DNA from: Jeongeupia sp. USM3
GTDB lineage: Bacteria; Pseudomonadota; Gammaproteobacteria; Burkholderiales; Chitinibacteraceae
DNA: 64,000 nucleotides
Assembly: GCF_001808185.1 (NCBI RefSeq)
Contig: NZ_CP017668.1
Location: 620,001-684,000, forward strand
Reading direction: 5' to 3'
Each line of letters begins with the position of its first letter. Positions within the stretch are counted from its first letter, which is position 1. The notes under the pieces were generated by a model. That model was not told the origin of the DNA. It saw only the letters and a list, made by a program, of their open reading frames with translations, and searched no databases. Both the position numbers and the translations under genes were made by a program. Positions 41,385 to 50,447 of the stretch are shown here, in pieces.

Positions 41385-44099
41385 TCAGGCCGCCCGTGAC
41401 GCCGATGCGCACAGGCGTTTGAGTTCGGGCACGCACGAGCCGCAGACGCCGCCGCAGCCGAGTTCCGCTTTCAGCTGGTCGATGCCGGCGCCGGTCGCGA
41501 CACGGCCGAGAATCTGCGATTCGCGCACCTGGGTGCAGTTGCAGACGACCCGGTCGCGCGGCGCGGCGCTTGCGCCCTTCGGCGCGAACACCGCCAGCCG
41601 CGGCCCCTGCCACGTTTCGCCTTCGAGCAGCGTGTCGAGCAGGCCTTCGGCGCCGGACACGTCACCGGCGAACACGAAGCCGGCCAGCGCCCCACCTCCT
41701 TCATCCAACTGGTGCCAGCCGACGCGCTTGACGACATTGCGGCGCGCATCGCGGTACTCGAGCACGTCGGCGCCCGGCAGCAGGCCGAGCACGGCGAACA
41801 GCCGTTCGAGCCAGCCGGCCGGCGCCTCGGCACAGGCAGCGCGCAGCACCAGCGCATCGCGCCCGGCCAGGCTGACCGCGGCGTAGTCGCAGCCGGCGAG
41901 CAGAGGCTGCACCGCCGCGTGCAGCTGCAGTACGTCGGGACTGCGCAGTGCCGCCATTGCGCGCCACGGCAGCTCGGCACGCTCGATCCGCACCGCTGCG
42001 TGCTTGAGCTCGGGCTGGAAGGACTTGCCGTCGACCATCGGCGCACTGGTTTCGTTGATGCCGATGCTGTTGAGGAACTGGCCGTTCCAGTGCATTGCGG
42101 CGAACACGCTGCCGCTCGGGACATCGTTGCCAATCGCCAGCGGCAGCACCAGTGCGCCGCGCTTGCTGGCGACCCTGACCAGCTCGCCGGCCTTGAGGCC
42201 CCGGCGCTCGGCGTCGTTCGGATGCATCGTCAGGCTGGCCTCGGGCGTGTGCGCGAACAGCTGCGGCAACCGGCCGGTACGGCTCATGCCGTGCCACTGG
42301 TCGCGCAGCCGGCCGGTGAGCAGGTGGAACGGATAGCGCGCATTGGTCGGCTCGGCGACCGGCTTGTACGGCGTCGCGTGAAAGCGCGCACGGCCGTCCT
42401 GCGTCGCGAAGCGGCCGTCGACGTAACGCCGCGCCAGCCCCTGCTTCATGCCGCCCGGCAACGGCCATTGCTGCGGGCCGTGCGACTCGAGCAGTGCATA
42501 GTCGAGCCCGCCGATGTCGAGGTCGCGGCCGATCGTCAGCCTGCGGTGCTCGTCGAAAATCGCCGCCGTGTTCGCATAACCGAAGCACGACGCTTCATCG
42601 GGATGCAGGCGAGCTTCGATCCGTTTCGCGACTTCGCACGCAATCCACCAGTCGGGCTTCGCCTCGCCTGGCGCCGGGATCGCGGCGCGGACGCGCGAGA
42701 TGCGGCGCTCGGAGTTGGTCACCGTGCCGCCCTTCTCGCCCCAGGTCGCGGCCGGCAGCAGGACGTCGGCGTACGGCACGGTATCGGTGCCGGTGAACGC
42801 TTCCTGCACGACGACGAATTCGGCCGCCGCCAGCGCCTCGGCCACCCTGCCGGCGTCGGGCAGCGAATGCGCCGGGTTGGTACAGGCAATCCACACCGCC
42901 TTGATCCGGCCGTCGCGAATCGCGTCGAACATCGCCACCGCCGGCAGGCCCGGCTGGCCCGAAAGCCGGCCGGCCGGCACGTTCCAGACTTCGGCAACCT
43001 CGGCGCGGTGCGACGGAATCGCGATGTCGCGGTGCGCAGCGAGCATCGTCGCCATGCCACCGACCTCGCGCCCGCCCATCGCGTTCGGCTGGCCGGTCAG
43101 CGAGAACGGGCCGGCACCGGGCTTGCCGATCTGGCCGGTGGCCAGATGCAGGTTGATCAGCGCCAGGTTCTTGTCGGTGCCGTGCGCCGACTGGTTCAGC
43201 CCCATGCAGTACAGCGACAACGAGGCGCCGTCGGTCCGCCCGAACCATTCCGCCGCCTGGATCAGGTCGGCCTCGAGGATGCCGCAGATCTCGGCCGCCA
43301 TTTTGGGCGTATAGTCGCGCACCAGTGCCTTCAGGTCGGCAAAGCCGGCCGTGTGCGCGGCGATATAGGCCGGGTCGACCAGCCCTTCCCAGATCAGGTG
43401 GTGCAGCATGCCGTTGAACAGCGCAACGTCGGTGCCGGGCTGGATCTGCAGGTGCAGGTCTGCCACCGCCGCGGTGTCGGTACGGCGCGGGTCGATCACG
43501 ATCCATTTGGTTGCCGGCCGTGTCGCCTTGGCCGCTTCGAGCCGGCGGAACAGCACCGGATGCGCGTACGCCATATTGCTGCCGGCGAACAGCACGCAGT
43601 CGGCAAGTTCGAGGTCCTCGTAGCACGTCGGCGGGCCGTCGGCACCGAGCGCCAGCTTGTACGCGGTTACCGCGCTGCTCATGCACAGCCGCGAATTGGT
43701 ATCGATGTTGTTGCTGCCGATCACGCCCTTGGCGAGCTTGTTGAAGACGTAGTAGTCCTCGGTCAGCAACTGGCCCGATACATAGAACGCAACCGCATCC
43801 GGGCCGTGGCGCTCGATGATGTCGGCAAAGCGCTCGGACACCGTATCGAGCGCCGCCTCCCAGTCGACGCGTTGACGTTCGGCGTCGCGCGTCAGGCGCA
43901 TTTCCGGATGCAGCGCCCGGCCGGTCAGGCTGGCGGCCGTCGCCGGCAGGGTCATACCCTTGGTGCACAGCCGGCCGAAGTTGGCCGGATGCGACGGATC
44001 GCCCTGGATGCCGGTGATCTTCTCGCCGTCCGACTCGATCAGCACGCCGCAGCCGACACCGCAGTAGCAGCAAGTAGATTTGGTGACGGTCTTGCCCAT
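41385..44099 (-). CDS. nasA: Assimilatory nitrate reductase catalytic subunit with C-terminal [2Fe-2S] domain
   Basis: A 904-residue cytoplasmic molybdenum enzyme reducing nitrate to nitrite. The N-terminal [4Fe-4S] site is formed by CCYCGVGCGVLIE and the later LCTKG. The molybdopterin-guanine-dinucleotide domains follow (SGQLLTEDYYVFNKLAKG, CMGLNQSAHGTDKNLAL). A BFD-like [2Fe-2S] domain closes the protein (VVCNCTQVRESQI and GCGGVCGSC), which receives electrons. The ATG at 44097-44099 gives the canonical start MGKTVTKSTCCYCG. It lies between nirD and cobA. Confidence 0.95.
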   Translation of the reverse strand: MGKTVTKSTCCYCGVGCGVLIESDGEKITGIQGDPSHPANFGRLCTKGMTLPATAASLTGRALHPEMRLTRDAERQRVDWEAALDTVSERFADIIERHGPDAVAFYVSGQLLTEDYYVFNKLAKGVIGSNNIDTNSRLCMSSAVTAYKLALGADGPPTCYEDLELADCVLFAGSNMAYAHPVLFRRLEAAKATRPATKWIVIDPRRTDTAAVADLHLQIQPGTDVALFNGMLHHLIWEGLVDPAYIAAHTAGFADLKALVRDYTPKMAAEICGILEADLIQAAEWFGRTDGASLSLYCMGLNQSAHGTDKNLALINLHLATGQIGKPGAGPFSLTGQPNAMGGREVGGMATMLAAHRDIAIPSHRAEVAEVWNVPAGRLSGQPGLPAVAMFDAIRDGRIKAVWIACTNPAHSLPDAGRVAEALAAAEFVVVQEAFTGTDTVPYADVLLPAATWGEKGGTVTNSERRISRVRAAIPAPGEAKPDWWIACEVAKRIEARLHPDEASCFGYANTAAIFDEHRRLTIGRDLDIGGLDYALLESHGPQQWPLPGGMKQGLARRYVDGRFATQDGRARFHATPYKPVAEPTNARYPFHLLTGRLRDQWHGMSRTGRLPQLFAHTPEASLTMHPNDAERRGLKAGELVRVASKRGALVLPLAIGNDVPSGSVFAAMHWNGQFLNSIGINETSAPMVDGKSFQPELKHAAVRIERAELPWRAMAALRSPDVLQLHAAVQPLLAGCDYAAVSLAGRDALVLRAACAEAPAGWLERLFAVLGLLPGADVLEYRDARRNVVKRVGWHQLDEGGGALAGFVFAGDVSGAEGLLDTLLEGETWQGPRLAVFAPKGASAAPRDRVVCNCTQVRESQILGRVATGAGIDQLKAELGCGGVCGSCVPELKRLCASASRAA

Positions 44100-44110
44100 G
44101 ATTACAGCCC

Positions 44111-44440
44111 TCAGCTCAATGCGAGGAAAACTTCGCCGTTTTCTACTTTGACGGGAAACCGCCGCGCACAGCCGACGTCGGACGCCCGGGCTTCGCCCGA
44201 TGTCAGGTCGATGTTCCAGCTGTGCAGCGGGCAGGTCACCGCTTCGCCGTGGACGATGCCCTGGCTCAAGGGGCCACCCTTGTGCGGGCAGCGGTCGAGC
44301 AAGGCAAACACGCTGTCGGTCGCGGTACGGAACACGGCGATATTGCCGGCTTCGCGCTCGATCACCCGGCTGCCCAGCACCGGGATGTCGGCAACCGCGC
44401 AGACGCGCAGCCAGTGTTCGCTTACGGTCAGCGTGCTCAT
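44111..44440 (-). CDS. nirD: Nitrite reductase small subunit
   Basis: A 109-residue Rieske-fold protein, the small subunit of NADH-dependent siroheme nitrite reductase. Rieske ligand motifs CPHKGGPLSQG and CPLHSWNIDL are intact, so it should carry a [2Fe-2S] cluster, unlike E. coli NirD. The ATG overlaps the nirB stop (ATGA). Confidence 0.93.
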   Translation of the reverse strand: MSTLTVSEHWLRVCAVADIPVLGSRVIEREAGNIAVFRTATDSVFALLDRCPHKGGPLSQGIVHGEAVTCPLHSWNIDLTSGEARASDVGCARRFPVKVENGEVFLALS

Positions 44441-46881
44441 GCCGGCGCTCCTTCGACGAGTTTGATCGGGATGTATTCGTTCTTCTGCGCGCCGGCGATC
44501 CGCGCCGCCCACGGGTCGGGCAGCCCTTCGAGCGAATACAGCAGCCGCTCGTACAGCGCACGGCGGGAGTCCGCGTCGTCGACGACCTTCTGCTTGATGT
44601 AGTCGAGGCCGACACGGGCGATGTAATGCACGGTGCGGTCGAGGTAGTACGCCTCCTCGCGGTAGAGCTGCAGGAAGGCGCCGGTGTACGCCTTGACCTC
44701 GTCGCTGGTCTTCACCTTGCAGAGGAACTGCGCGACCTCGGTCTTGATGCCGCCGTTGCCGCCGACATACAGCTCCCAGCCGCTGTCGACCGCGATCACG
44801 CCGACGTCCTTGATCCCCGATTCGGCGCAGTTGCGCGGGCAGCCGGAGACGGCGAGCTTGACCTTGTGCGGCGACCACATGTTGGCGAGCATGGTTTCGA
44901 GGTCGATGCCCATCTGCGTGCTGTTCTGCGTGCCGAAGCGGCAGAACTCGCTGCCGACGCAGGTTTTCACCGTGCGGATCGACTTGCCGTAGGCGTGGCC
45001 CGACTGCATGCCGAGGTCCTTCCAGACGTTGACCAGGTCTTCCTTCTTCACACCCAGCAGGTCGATGCGCTGGCCGCCGGTGACCTTGACCATGGGCACG
45101 TGGTACTTGTCGGCGACGTCGGCGATCCGGCGCAATTCGGACGAGTTGGTCACGCCACCCTTCATCTGCGGAATCACCGAGAACGTGCCGTCCTTCTGGA
45201 TGTTGGCGTGGACGCGCTCGTTGACGAAGCGGCTTTGCGGGTCGTCGACGGCCTCCTTGGGCCAGGTCGAGATCAGGTAGTAGTTGACCGCCGGCCGGCA
45301 CGTCGCGCAGCCGTTCGGCGTGCGCCATTCGAGGAAGTCGTAGACGGCCTTGTGGCTGGTCAGGTGGTGCTCGCGGACGGCCTTGCGCACCTCGCCGTGG
45401 GTGCGGTCGGTACAGCCGCAGATCGCCTTGGTCTTCGGCGCCTCCTGGAAGCTGGTACCCAGCGTGTTCATCAGGATCTGCTCGACCAGGCCGGTACACG
45501 AGCCGCACGAACTCGCCGCCTTGGTGTGCTTCTTGACGTCGTCGACGGTGAACAGCCCCTTGTCCTTGATCGCCTTGACGATGGTGCCCTTGCACACGCC
45601 GTTGCAGCCGCAGACCTCGTCGCTGTCCTGCATCGCACCGGCACGGCTCTGGCCCTGCACGCCGGCATCGCCGATCGCCGATTCGCCGAACATGATGTGA
45701 TCGCGCAGGTCGGCGATCTTGCGGCCCTCGCGCAAGAGCTTGAAGTACCACGCGCCGTCGGCGGTGTCGCCGTACAGGCAGGCGCCGACGAGCTGGTCGT
45801 CCTTGATCACGAGCTTCTTGTAGACGCCGCCGGCCGGGTCGGACAGCACGATGTCCTCGGTGCCCTCGCCGCCCATGAAGTCGCCGGCGCTGAACAGGTC
45901 GATGCCGGTGACCTTGAGCTTGGTCGACAGCACCGAGCCCTTGTACTGGCCGATGCCGAGCTGTGCCAGATGGTTGGCGCAGACCTTGGCCTGCTCGAAC
46001 AACGGCGCGACCAGCCCGTAGGCGACGCCGCGATGGCTGACGCACTCGCCGACCGCGTAGATGCGCGGGTCGAACGTCTGCAGCGCATCGCTGACGACGA
46101 CGCCGCGGTTGCAGTGCAGCCCCGCCGATTCGGCCAGTGCGGTGTTCGGGCGGATGCCGACGGCCATCACGACCAGATCGGCCGCGACCTCGTCGCCGTC
46201 CTTGAAACGCACCGCGGTCACTTCGCCGGCATCGTTGCCGACCAGCTCGGCGGTCTGCTTCTGCAGCAGGAAGGACAAACCACGCTCCTCAAGCGAATCC
46301 TGCAGCAGCTTGCCGGCGGTCACGTCGAGCTGCTTGTCGAGCAGCCACTCGCCCAGATGCACGACGGTCACGTCCATGCCGCGAATCTTCAGCCCGTTGG
46401 CCGCTTCCAGCCCCAGCAGCCCGCCACCGATCACCACCGCGTGCTTCTTGGTCAGGGCGGTTTCGATCATCGTCTCGGTATCGTAGATGTCGCGGTAGCT
46501 GATCACGCCCTTCAGATCCTTGCCCGGCACCGGCAGGATGAAGGGCATTGACCCTGTCGCGAGCAGCAGCCGGTCGTACGGCTCCTCGGTGCCGTCGTCG
46601 GCAACGACGGTGCGGCGGTGCCGGTCGATCCGCGCGACGCTCTTGCCCAGATGCAGGCGGATGCCGTTTTCCGCGTACCACGACAGCGGGTTCAGGACGA
46701 TGTCCTTGAATTCCTGCTCGCCGGCCAGCACCGGCGACAGCAGGATGCGGTTGTAGTTCGGGTGCGGCTCGGCGCCGAACACGGCGATCTCGTACAGATC
46801 GGGCGCCAGCGTCAGCAGCTCTTCGACGGTACGGATGCCGGCCATGCCGTTGCCGACGACGACGAGTTTGGGCTTTTTCAT
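44437..46881 (-). CDS. nirB: NADH-dependent nitrite reductase large subunit
   Basis: An 814-residue cytoplasmic flavo-siroheme enzyme reducing nitrite to ammonium (E. coli NirB has 847). FAD and NAD(P)H domains come first (VVVGNGMAGIRTVEELL, VVIGGGLLGLEAANGLK), then a BFD-type [2Fe-2S] region (CGCNGVCKG, CGSCTGLVEQ). The siroheme/[4Fe-4S] motifs are CVGSEFCRFGTQNS and VSGCPRNCAES. I place the start at the second ATG (46881), six bases behind GGGA; the first ATG (46887) is too close. It is the second gene after narK. Confidence 0.95.
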   Translation of the reverse strand: MKKPKLVVVGNGMAGIRTVEELLTLAPDLYEIAVFGAEPHPNYNRILLSPVLAGEQEFKDIVLNPLSWYAENGIRLHLGKSVARIDRHRRTVVADDGTEEPYDRLLLATGSMPFILPVPGKDLKGVISYRDIYDTETMIETALTKKHAVVIGGGLLGLEAANGLKIRGMDVTVVHLGEWLLDKQLDVTAGKLLQDSLEERGLSFLLQKQTAELVGNDAGEVTAVRFKDGDEVAADLVVMAVGIRPNTALAESAGLHCNRGVVVSDALQTFDPRIYAVGECVSHRGVAYGLVAPLFEQAKVCANHLAQLGIGQYKGSVLSTKLKVTGIDLFSAGDFMGGEGTEDIVLSDPAGGVYKKLVIKDDQLVGACLYGDTADGAWYFKLLREGRKIADLRDHIMFGESAIGDAGVQGQSRAGAMQDSDEVCGCNGVCKGTIVKAIKDKGLFTVDDVKKHTKAASSCGSCTGLVEQILMNTLGTSFQEAPKTKAICGCTDRTHGEVRKAVREHHLTSHKAVYDFLEWRTPNGCATCRPAVNYYLISTWPKEAVDDPQSRFVNERVHANIQKDGTFSVIPQMKGGVTNSSELRRIADVADKYHVPMVKVTGGQRIDLLGVKKEDLVNVWKDLGMQSGHAYGKSIRTVKTCVGSEFCRFGTQNSTQMGIDLETMLANMWSPHKVKLAVSGCPRNCAESGIKDVGVIAVDSGWELYVGGNGGIKTEVAQFLCKVKTSDEVKAYTGAFLQLYREEAYYLDRTVHYIARVGLDYIKQKVVDDADSRRALYERLLYSLEGLPDPWAARIAGAQKNEYIPIKLVEGAPA

Positions 46882-47029
46882 AATCATTCCCGCTTCAGTT
46901 GTTCAATTAGTGATGAATCGTCGCGAGCAGGCGAGAGGCAAGGCGCCCGCACCACAGAACCCGGAATGGGTATTAGCCCATGAGGAGTTCGAGGAGCGCG
47001 CAACGCCGCATATCGCCTGCGCAGCAGAT

Positions 47030-48232
47030 TCAGACCCGTGCCGCCGCAACCGACCAGTCGCTGCGCCACCGCTGTTTCACCCCGGCCAGGCTCATCCAGC
47101 CCAGCGCGGCGATGCAGGCGAACAGCCACAAGCCGCTTGCGTAGTCGCCGGTGGCCTGCTTGATCGCCCCCAGACTTGCCGCCAGCGCGAAGCCGCCGAC
47201 ACCACCCGCCATGCCGATCAGGCCGGTCATCACGCCGATTTCCTTGCCGAAGCGTTGCGGCACCAGTTGGAACACCGCACCGTTGCCTGCGCCGAGGAAC
47301 AGCATCGCTGCGATGAACAGCGTGACCGTACCGGCCGAGCCACCCAGACCGAAGCCGGCGGCGGCGATCAGCGCGGCGGTGGCCGTGTAGACGACGAGCA
47401 GCGACTTGGTGCCGCCGACCTTGTCGGCCAGTACACCGCCGATCGGGCGCATCACCGAGCCGGCCAGCACGCAGGCGGCGGTGTAGAAACCGGCGGTCTT
47501 GGCGTCGAAGCCGAACTGGTCGTGGAAGTAACCGGGCAAGGCGCTGGCAAAGCCGGAGAAGCCGCCGAAGGTGATCGCGTAGAAGAACATGAACCACCAC
47601 GCGTCCTTCTCGCCGAGCACGGCCAGATAATCGCCAAGGCGCTTCTTCGGCGCGGCGCCCGGCGCGTCCCTGGCGGTCAGCGCGTAGATCACCAGCGTCA
47701 GCACCAGCGGGATGCACGCCAGGCCGAAGACGTTCTGCCAGCCGAAGGCCACCGCCAGCATCGGCGCGAACAGCGCGGCGAGGACGGTGCCCGAGTTGCC
47801 GGCGCCGGCGATGCCCATCGCCGTGCCCTGATGCTCGGGCGGATACCAGCGCGAGGCCAGCGGCAGCGCCACGGCGAACGAGGCGCCGGCAACGCCGAGG
47901 AAGAGCCCGAGCGTCAGCGCGCCGGTCAGCGTCGAGAAGCCGACCTGCCAGGCGGTGAACAAGGCGGCGATGACGATGAGCTGGCCGATCAGCCCGGCGC
48001 GCTTGGCGCCGATCCGGTCGACCAGCACGCCCATCACCAGCCGCAGCAGCGCGCCGGCGAGGATCGGCGTGGCAACCATCAGCGCGCGCTGCTGCGTCGT
48101 CAGGTTGAGGTCGCCGGCGATCTGCACCTGCAGCGGCCCCAGCAGGTACCAGACCATGAAGCTGAGGTCGAAATAGAGGAAGGCGGAAAACAGCGTCGGC
48201 GTATGCCCGGCACGCCAGAAGGAACGGTTCAT
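47030..48232 (-). CDS. narK: Nitrate/nitrite MFS transporter
   Basis: A 400-residue, 12-helix major facilitator of the NNP family that imports nitrate. The start MNRSFWRAGHTPTLFSAFLYFDLSFMVWYLLGPL (quoted in part), the nitrate-signature glycine-rich region GVAGASFAVALPLASRWYP and the second GLIGMAGGVGGFALAASLG (nitrate signatures) are typical. The ATG at 48232 has GGGAGAG six bases upstream. It is the first gene of the narK-nirB-nirD-nasA-cobA unit and is preceded by the attenuator leader and sigma-54 promoter described below. Confidence 0.93.
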   Translation of the reverse strand: MNRSFWRAGHTPTLFSAFLYFDLSFMVWYLLGPLQVQIAGDLNLTTQQRALMVATPILAGALLRLVMGVLVDRIGAKRAGLIGQLIVIAALFTAWQVGFSTLTGALTLGLFLGVAGASFAVALPLASRWYPPEHQGTAMGIAGAGNSGTVLAALFAPMLAVAFGWQNVFGLACIPLVLTLVIYALTARDAPGAAPKKRLGDYLAVLGEKDAWWFMFFYAITFGGFSGFASALPGYFHDQFGFDAKTAGFYTAACVLAGSVMRPIGGVLADKVGGTKSLLVVYTATAALIAAAGFGLGGSAGTVTLFIAAMLFLGAGNGAVFQLVPQRFGKEIGVMTGLIGMAGGVGGFALAASLGAIKQATGDYASGLWLFACIAALGWMSLAGVKQRWRSDWSVAAARV

Positions 48233-48256
48233 GGTTGACTCTCCCAAGCTCGATCA

Positions 48257-48308
48257 GAAAACAAAAACGGCGTCCGCCCATGTCGTGGAAAACATGGAGG
48301 GACGCCGT
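48257..48308 (-). terminator. Leader terminator upstream of narK
   Basis: On the minus strand ACGGCGTCC (48300-48308) pairs with GGACGCCGT (48267-48275), with a smaller CATGT/ACATG stem inside, followed by TTTTTGTTTT (48257-48266). It lies 25 bases before the narK start codon and should stop transcription unless antitermination occurs. Confidence 0.9.
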
Positions 48309-48317
48309 TGTCCTTGA

Positions 48318-48345
48318 GCGTGAAGACCGCCGTTGGCCTTGTCGC
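48318..48345 (-). promoter_or_regulatory. ANTAR target hairpin P2 in the narK leader
   Basis: Minus strand AAGGCC-AACGGC-GGTCTT: a six-base-pair stem with one G-T pair and a hexaloop with A at position 1 and G at position 4. A lower GCG/CGC extension is separated by a 2x2 internal loop. It lies directly before the leader terminator. Confidence 0.75.
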
Positions 48346-48359
48346 TTTGCATTCGGTGC

Positions 48360-48379
48360 CCGGCGCGCCATTGCGCCGG
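48360..48379 (-). promoter_or_regulatory. ANTAR target hairpin P1 in the narK leader
   Basis: Minus strand CCGGCGC-AATGGC-GCGCCGG: a perfect seven-base-pair stem with hexaloop AATGGC (A1, G4). P1 and P2 together have the tandem-hairpin form recognised by ANTAR antiterminators such as NasR and NasT. Confidence 0.78.
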
Positions 48380-48392
48380 TCACTTCGTATCT

Positions 48393-48408
48393 AGCAAGGG
48401 CCGTGCCA
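48393..48408 (-). promoter_or_regulatory. Sigma-54 promoter of the narK operon
   Basis: Minus strand TGGCAC-GGCCC-TTGCT, a full match to the -24/-12 consensus. Transcription should begin near 48382, just before hairpin P1, giving an untranslated leader of about 150 bases to the narK ATG. Confidence 0.88.
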
Positions 48409-48472
48409 GAAAGGTTTTATCCGTACAGCATGGGAATTTGCCCGTATTGCGCAGCGCTGCGGACGATTCCGG

Positions 48473-48489
48473 CGCACCGCATCGGTGCA
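48473..48489. promoter_or_regulatory. Predicted NtrC-binding dyad
   Basis: CGCACC-GCATC-GGTGCA, one base off the NtrC consensus TGCACC-N5-GGTGCA. It lies about 95-105 bases upstream of the inferred narK start point, a normal enhancer distance. Confidence 0.7.
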
Positions 48490-48635
48490 AGTAGCGCGGT
48501 ATCGCACGGTATTTGCGCACTGCAGCATCGCAGCTTGATGCGCAGATCGGCACGTCGGTGCCGGCCGTCCGCTCGGAGTCCGTCTACGGTCTTTCCATGG
48601 CCGCACCGGGCCGGATAAGGCGCGCAGGCAGGCGA

Positions 48636-49802
48636 TCAGGGCTTGATGCGGATGTCGAAACCGTCCGCATAGGCTTGCGGATCGCTGCCGTCCCAGACGC
48701 GGCCGTCCATCAGCACGCTGCGGCGCATCGGGCTGGCCGGCTGCGGCACGCCGAGGTTCGACGCGGCCTCGCCGTACAGCGCGGTCTGGTTGATCGCGCG
48801 TGCGATCGCCAGCATGTCGGCGTCGCCGGACCACAGCCCCCAGCGCCGGTACTGGCTGAGGAACCACAGCCCGTCCGAGAGGTACGGGTAGTTGACGCTG
48901 CCGCCATCGAAAAAACGCATCAGCGGCGCGGTGTCGCCAAGCCGGCCGTAGTCGCCCAGAAGCCGCGGCATGATCAGCGCGCTGGCACGGCCGACATAGC
49001 CGGGGCCGGAGAGCCAGCCGGCGGCCTCGCGCCGGTGCCCGGGGTCGTCGAGCCAGCGGCAGGCCTCGAGCAGCGTCATCGTCAGCGCCCGCGCGGCGTT
49101 CGGGCATTGCCGGACGAAATCGCGCCGGCACGCGAGCACCTTCTCGGGGTGGTCGGGCCAGATTTCGCCGCTGCGCACCACGGTCCGCCCCAGCCCTTCG
49201 GCCTCGGCAACCGCGTGCCACGGCTCGCCGGCACAGTAGCCGTCGAGCAGCCCCGAAGCCAGCGCGTCGCTCATCTGCGGCGGCGGAATCACCACGGCCT
49301 TGATGTCGCCCAACGGGTCGATGCCCTGCGCCGCCAGCCAGTAATACAGCCACATCGCATGCGTGCCGGTCGGGAAGGTCTGCGCGAACACGTGCTGCCG
49401 CGATTCGGACGCCAGCAGCTCGCGCAGCCCGCGGCCGGCCTGCAGCGCGTCGGCCAGCCGGGTCGAGAGCGTGATCGCCTGGCCGTTCCGGTTCAGCGTC
49501 ATCAGCACGGCCATGTCGGCCTGCGGCCCGCCGATGCCGAGCTGCACGCCGTAAACGAGGCCGTGGAGCGCATGTGCGGCATCGAGCTCGCCCGAGATCA
49601 GCTTGTCGCGCACCGCCGCCCACGACGGCTGTCGGTGCAGCTCGATCGCGATGCCATGACGGCGCCCAAGGTCGAGCACCTTGGCCGCGACCAGCGGCGC
49701 GCAGTCGGACAGCGGCACGAAGCCGAGCCGGAGCACGGCTTTTTCCGGCGCGTCGGAGCCCGTGATCCGGTAGCCGGGCAAGGATTCATACAGGTGTGAC
49801 AT
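48636..49802 (-). CDS. nasS: Nitrate sensor NasS (CmpA/NrtA-like binding protein)
   Basis: A 388-residue protein of the nitrate/bicarbonate-binding family. It starts directly with the mature-type fold (AVLRLGFVPLSDCAPLVAAK) and has no signal peptide, as expected for cytoplasmic NasS rather than a transporter subunit. Other family stretches are HALHGLVYGVQLGIGG and FPTGTHAMWLYYWLAAQGID. In characterised systems NasS binds NasT without nitrate and releases it when nitrate is bound. It follows nasT by 17 bases. Confidence 0.88.
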   Translation of the reverse strand: MSHLYESLPGYRITGSDAPEKAVLRLGFVPLSDCAPLVAAKVLDLGRRHGIAIELHRQPSWAAVRDKLISGELDAAHALHGLVYGVQLGIGGPQADMAVLMTLNRNGQAITLSTRLADALQAGRGLRELLASESRQHVFAQTFPTGTHAMWLYYWLAAQGIDPLGDIKAVVIPPPQMSDALASGLLDGYCAGEPWHAVAEAEGLGRTVVRSGEIWPDHPEKVLACRRDFVRQCPNAARALTMTLLEACRWLDDPGHRREAAGWLSGPGYVGRASALIMPRLLGDYGRLGDTAPLMRFFDGGSVNYPYLSDGLWFLSQYRRWGLWSGDADMLAIARAINQTALYGEAASNLGVPQPASPMRRSVLMDGRVWDGSDPQAYADGFDIRIKP

Positions 49803-49819
49803 CGCTTTGACCCTCGCGA

Positions 49820-50395
49820 TCAGCCCAGAAGACCGGACATCGCGATCAGTTGCCGCGCGACTTCGGCGATCTTGATGCCCTGCTTCATCGCCTGGTCGCG
49901 CAAGGTTGAAAACGCCTCGGCCTCGCTCAGGCCGCGCTTGTCCATCAGGATGCCCTTGGCCCGGTCGATCAGCTTGCGGTCGGCCAGTTGCTGCTCGACA
50001 TCCGCCAGCCGCTTCTTCAGCTTTGCCTCTTCCTCGAAGCGGGCCAGCGCCAGCTCGATGATCGGCGCAAGCTTGTCGGCACCGACGTGGTCGACGACAT
50101 AGGCGGTGACGCCAGCGCCGACGGCGTCGCGGATCAGTTGCGGCTCGCCGCGGTCGGCGAACATCACCACCGGCCGCGGCGCCGCGTGCCCCATCACCGC
50201 GAGCTGTTCGAGCGTGTCGCGCGACGGCGATTCGGTGTCGATGATCACCACGTCGGGACGCTGCGTTTCGACCGCCCGCAACAGGGCGGCGGCGCCGGTG
50301 ACCTCGGCGGTCACCGTGTAGCCGGCGTGCTCGAGCGCATCGCGCAGTGCGCCGATGGCCTTGGCAGTGTCGTTGACGAGCAGGACGCGAAGCAT
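49820..50395 (-). CDS. nasT: ANTAR-domain transcription antiterminator NasT
   Basis: A 191-residue response-regulator-like protein. An N-terminal receiver-type domain (MLRVLLVNDTAKAIGALRDA; about 1-120) joins a C-terminal ANTAR RNA-binding domain (about 130-190: DRKLIDRAKGILMDKRGLSEAEAF, in part). ANTAR proteins bind paired hairpins and prevent intrinsic termination. The predicted target lies about 1.4 kb away in the narK leader. I use the ATG at 50395 for the canonical start; 50413 is an alternative. No usual phosphorylation pair is needed because NasS controls it. Confidence 0.9.
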   Translation of the reverse strand: MLRVLLVNDTAKAIGALRDALEHAGYTVTAEVTGAAALLRAVETQRPDVVIIDTESPSRDTLEQLAVMGHAAPRPVVMFADRGEPQLIRDAVGAGVTAYVVDHVGADKLAPIIELALARFEEEAKLKKRLADVEQQLADRKLIDRAKGILMDKRGLSEAEAFSTLRDQAMKQGIKIAEVARQLIAMSGLLG

Positions 50396-50431
50396 GTGGG
50401 CTGGACTTTGCATAGGAACCAGCATAGTCCA

Positions 50432-50447
50432 AGCAAGTTGCGTGCCG
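50432..50447 (-). promoter_or_regulatory. Sigma-54-like promoter of nasT-nasS
   Basis: Minus strand CCGGCACGCAACTTGCT: GGCACG, four bases, TTGCT. It deviates from TGGCACG-N4-TTGCW only in the first T. The inferred start near 50421 leaves about 25 bases to the nasT ATG. Confidence 0.7.

Noticed and set aside
44111..46045. A long minus-strand frame joining nirD to upstream sequence
   Set aside because: Only the last 109 codons are nirD. Upstream the frame is out of phase with nirB, whose siroheme and Fe-S motifs are intact.
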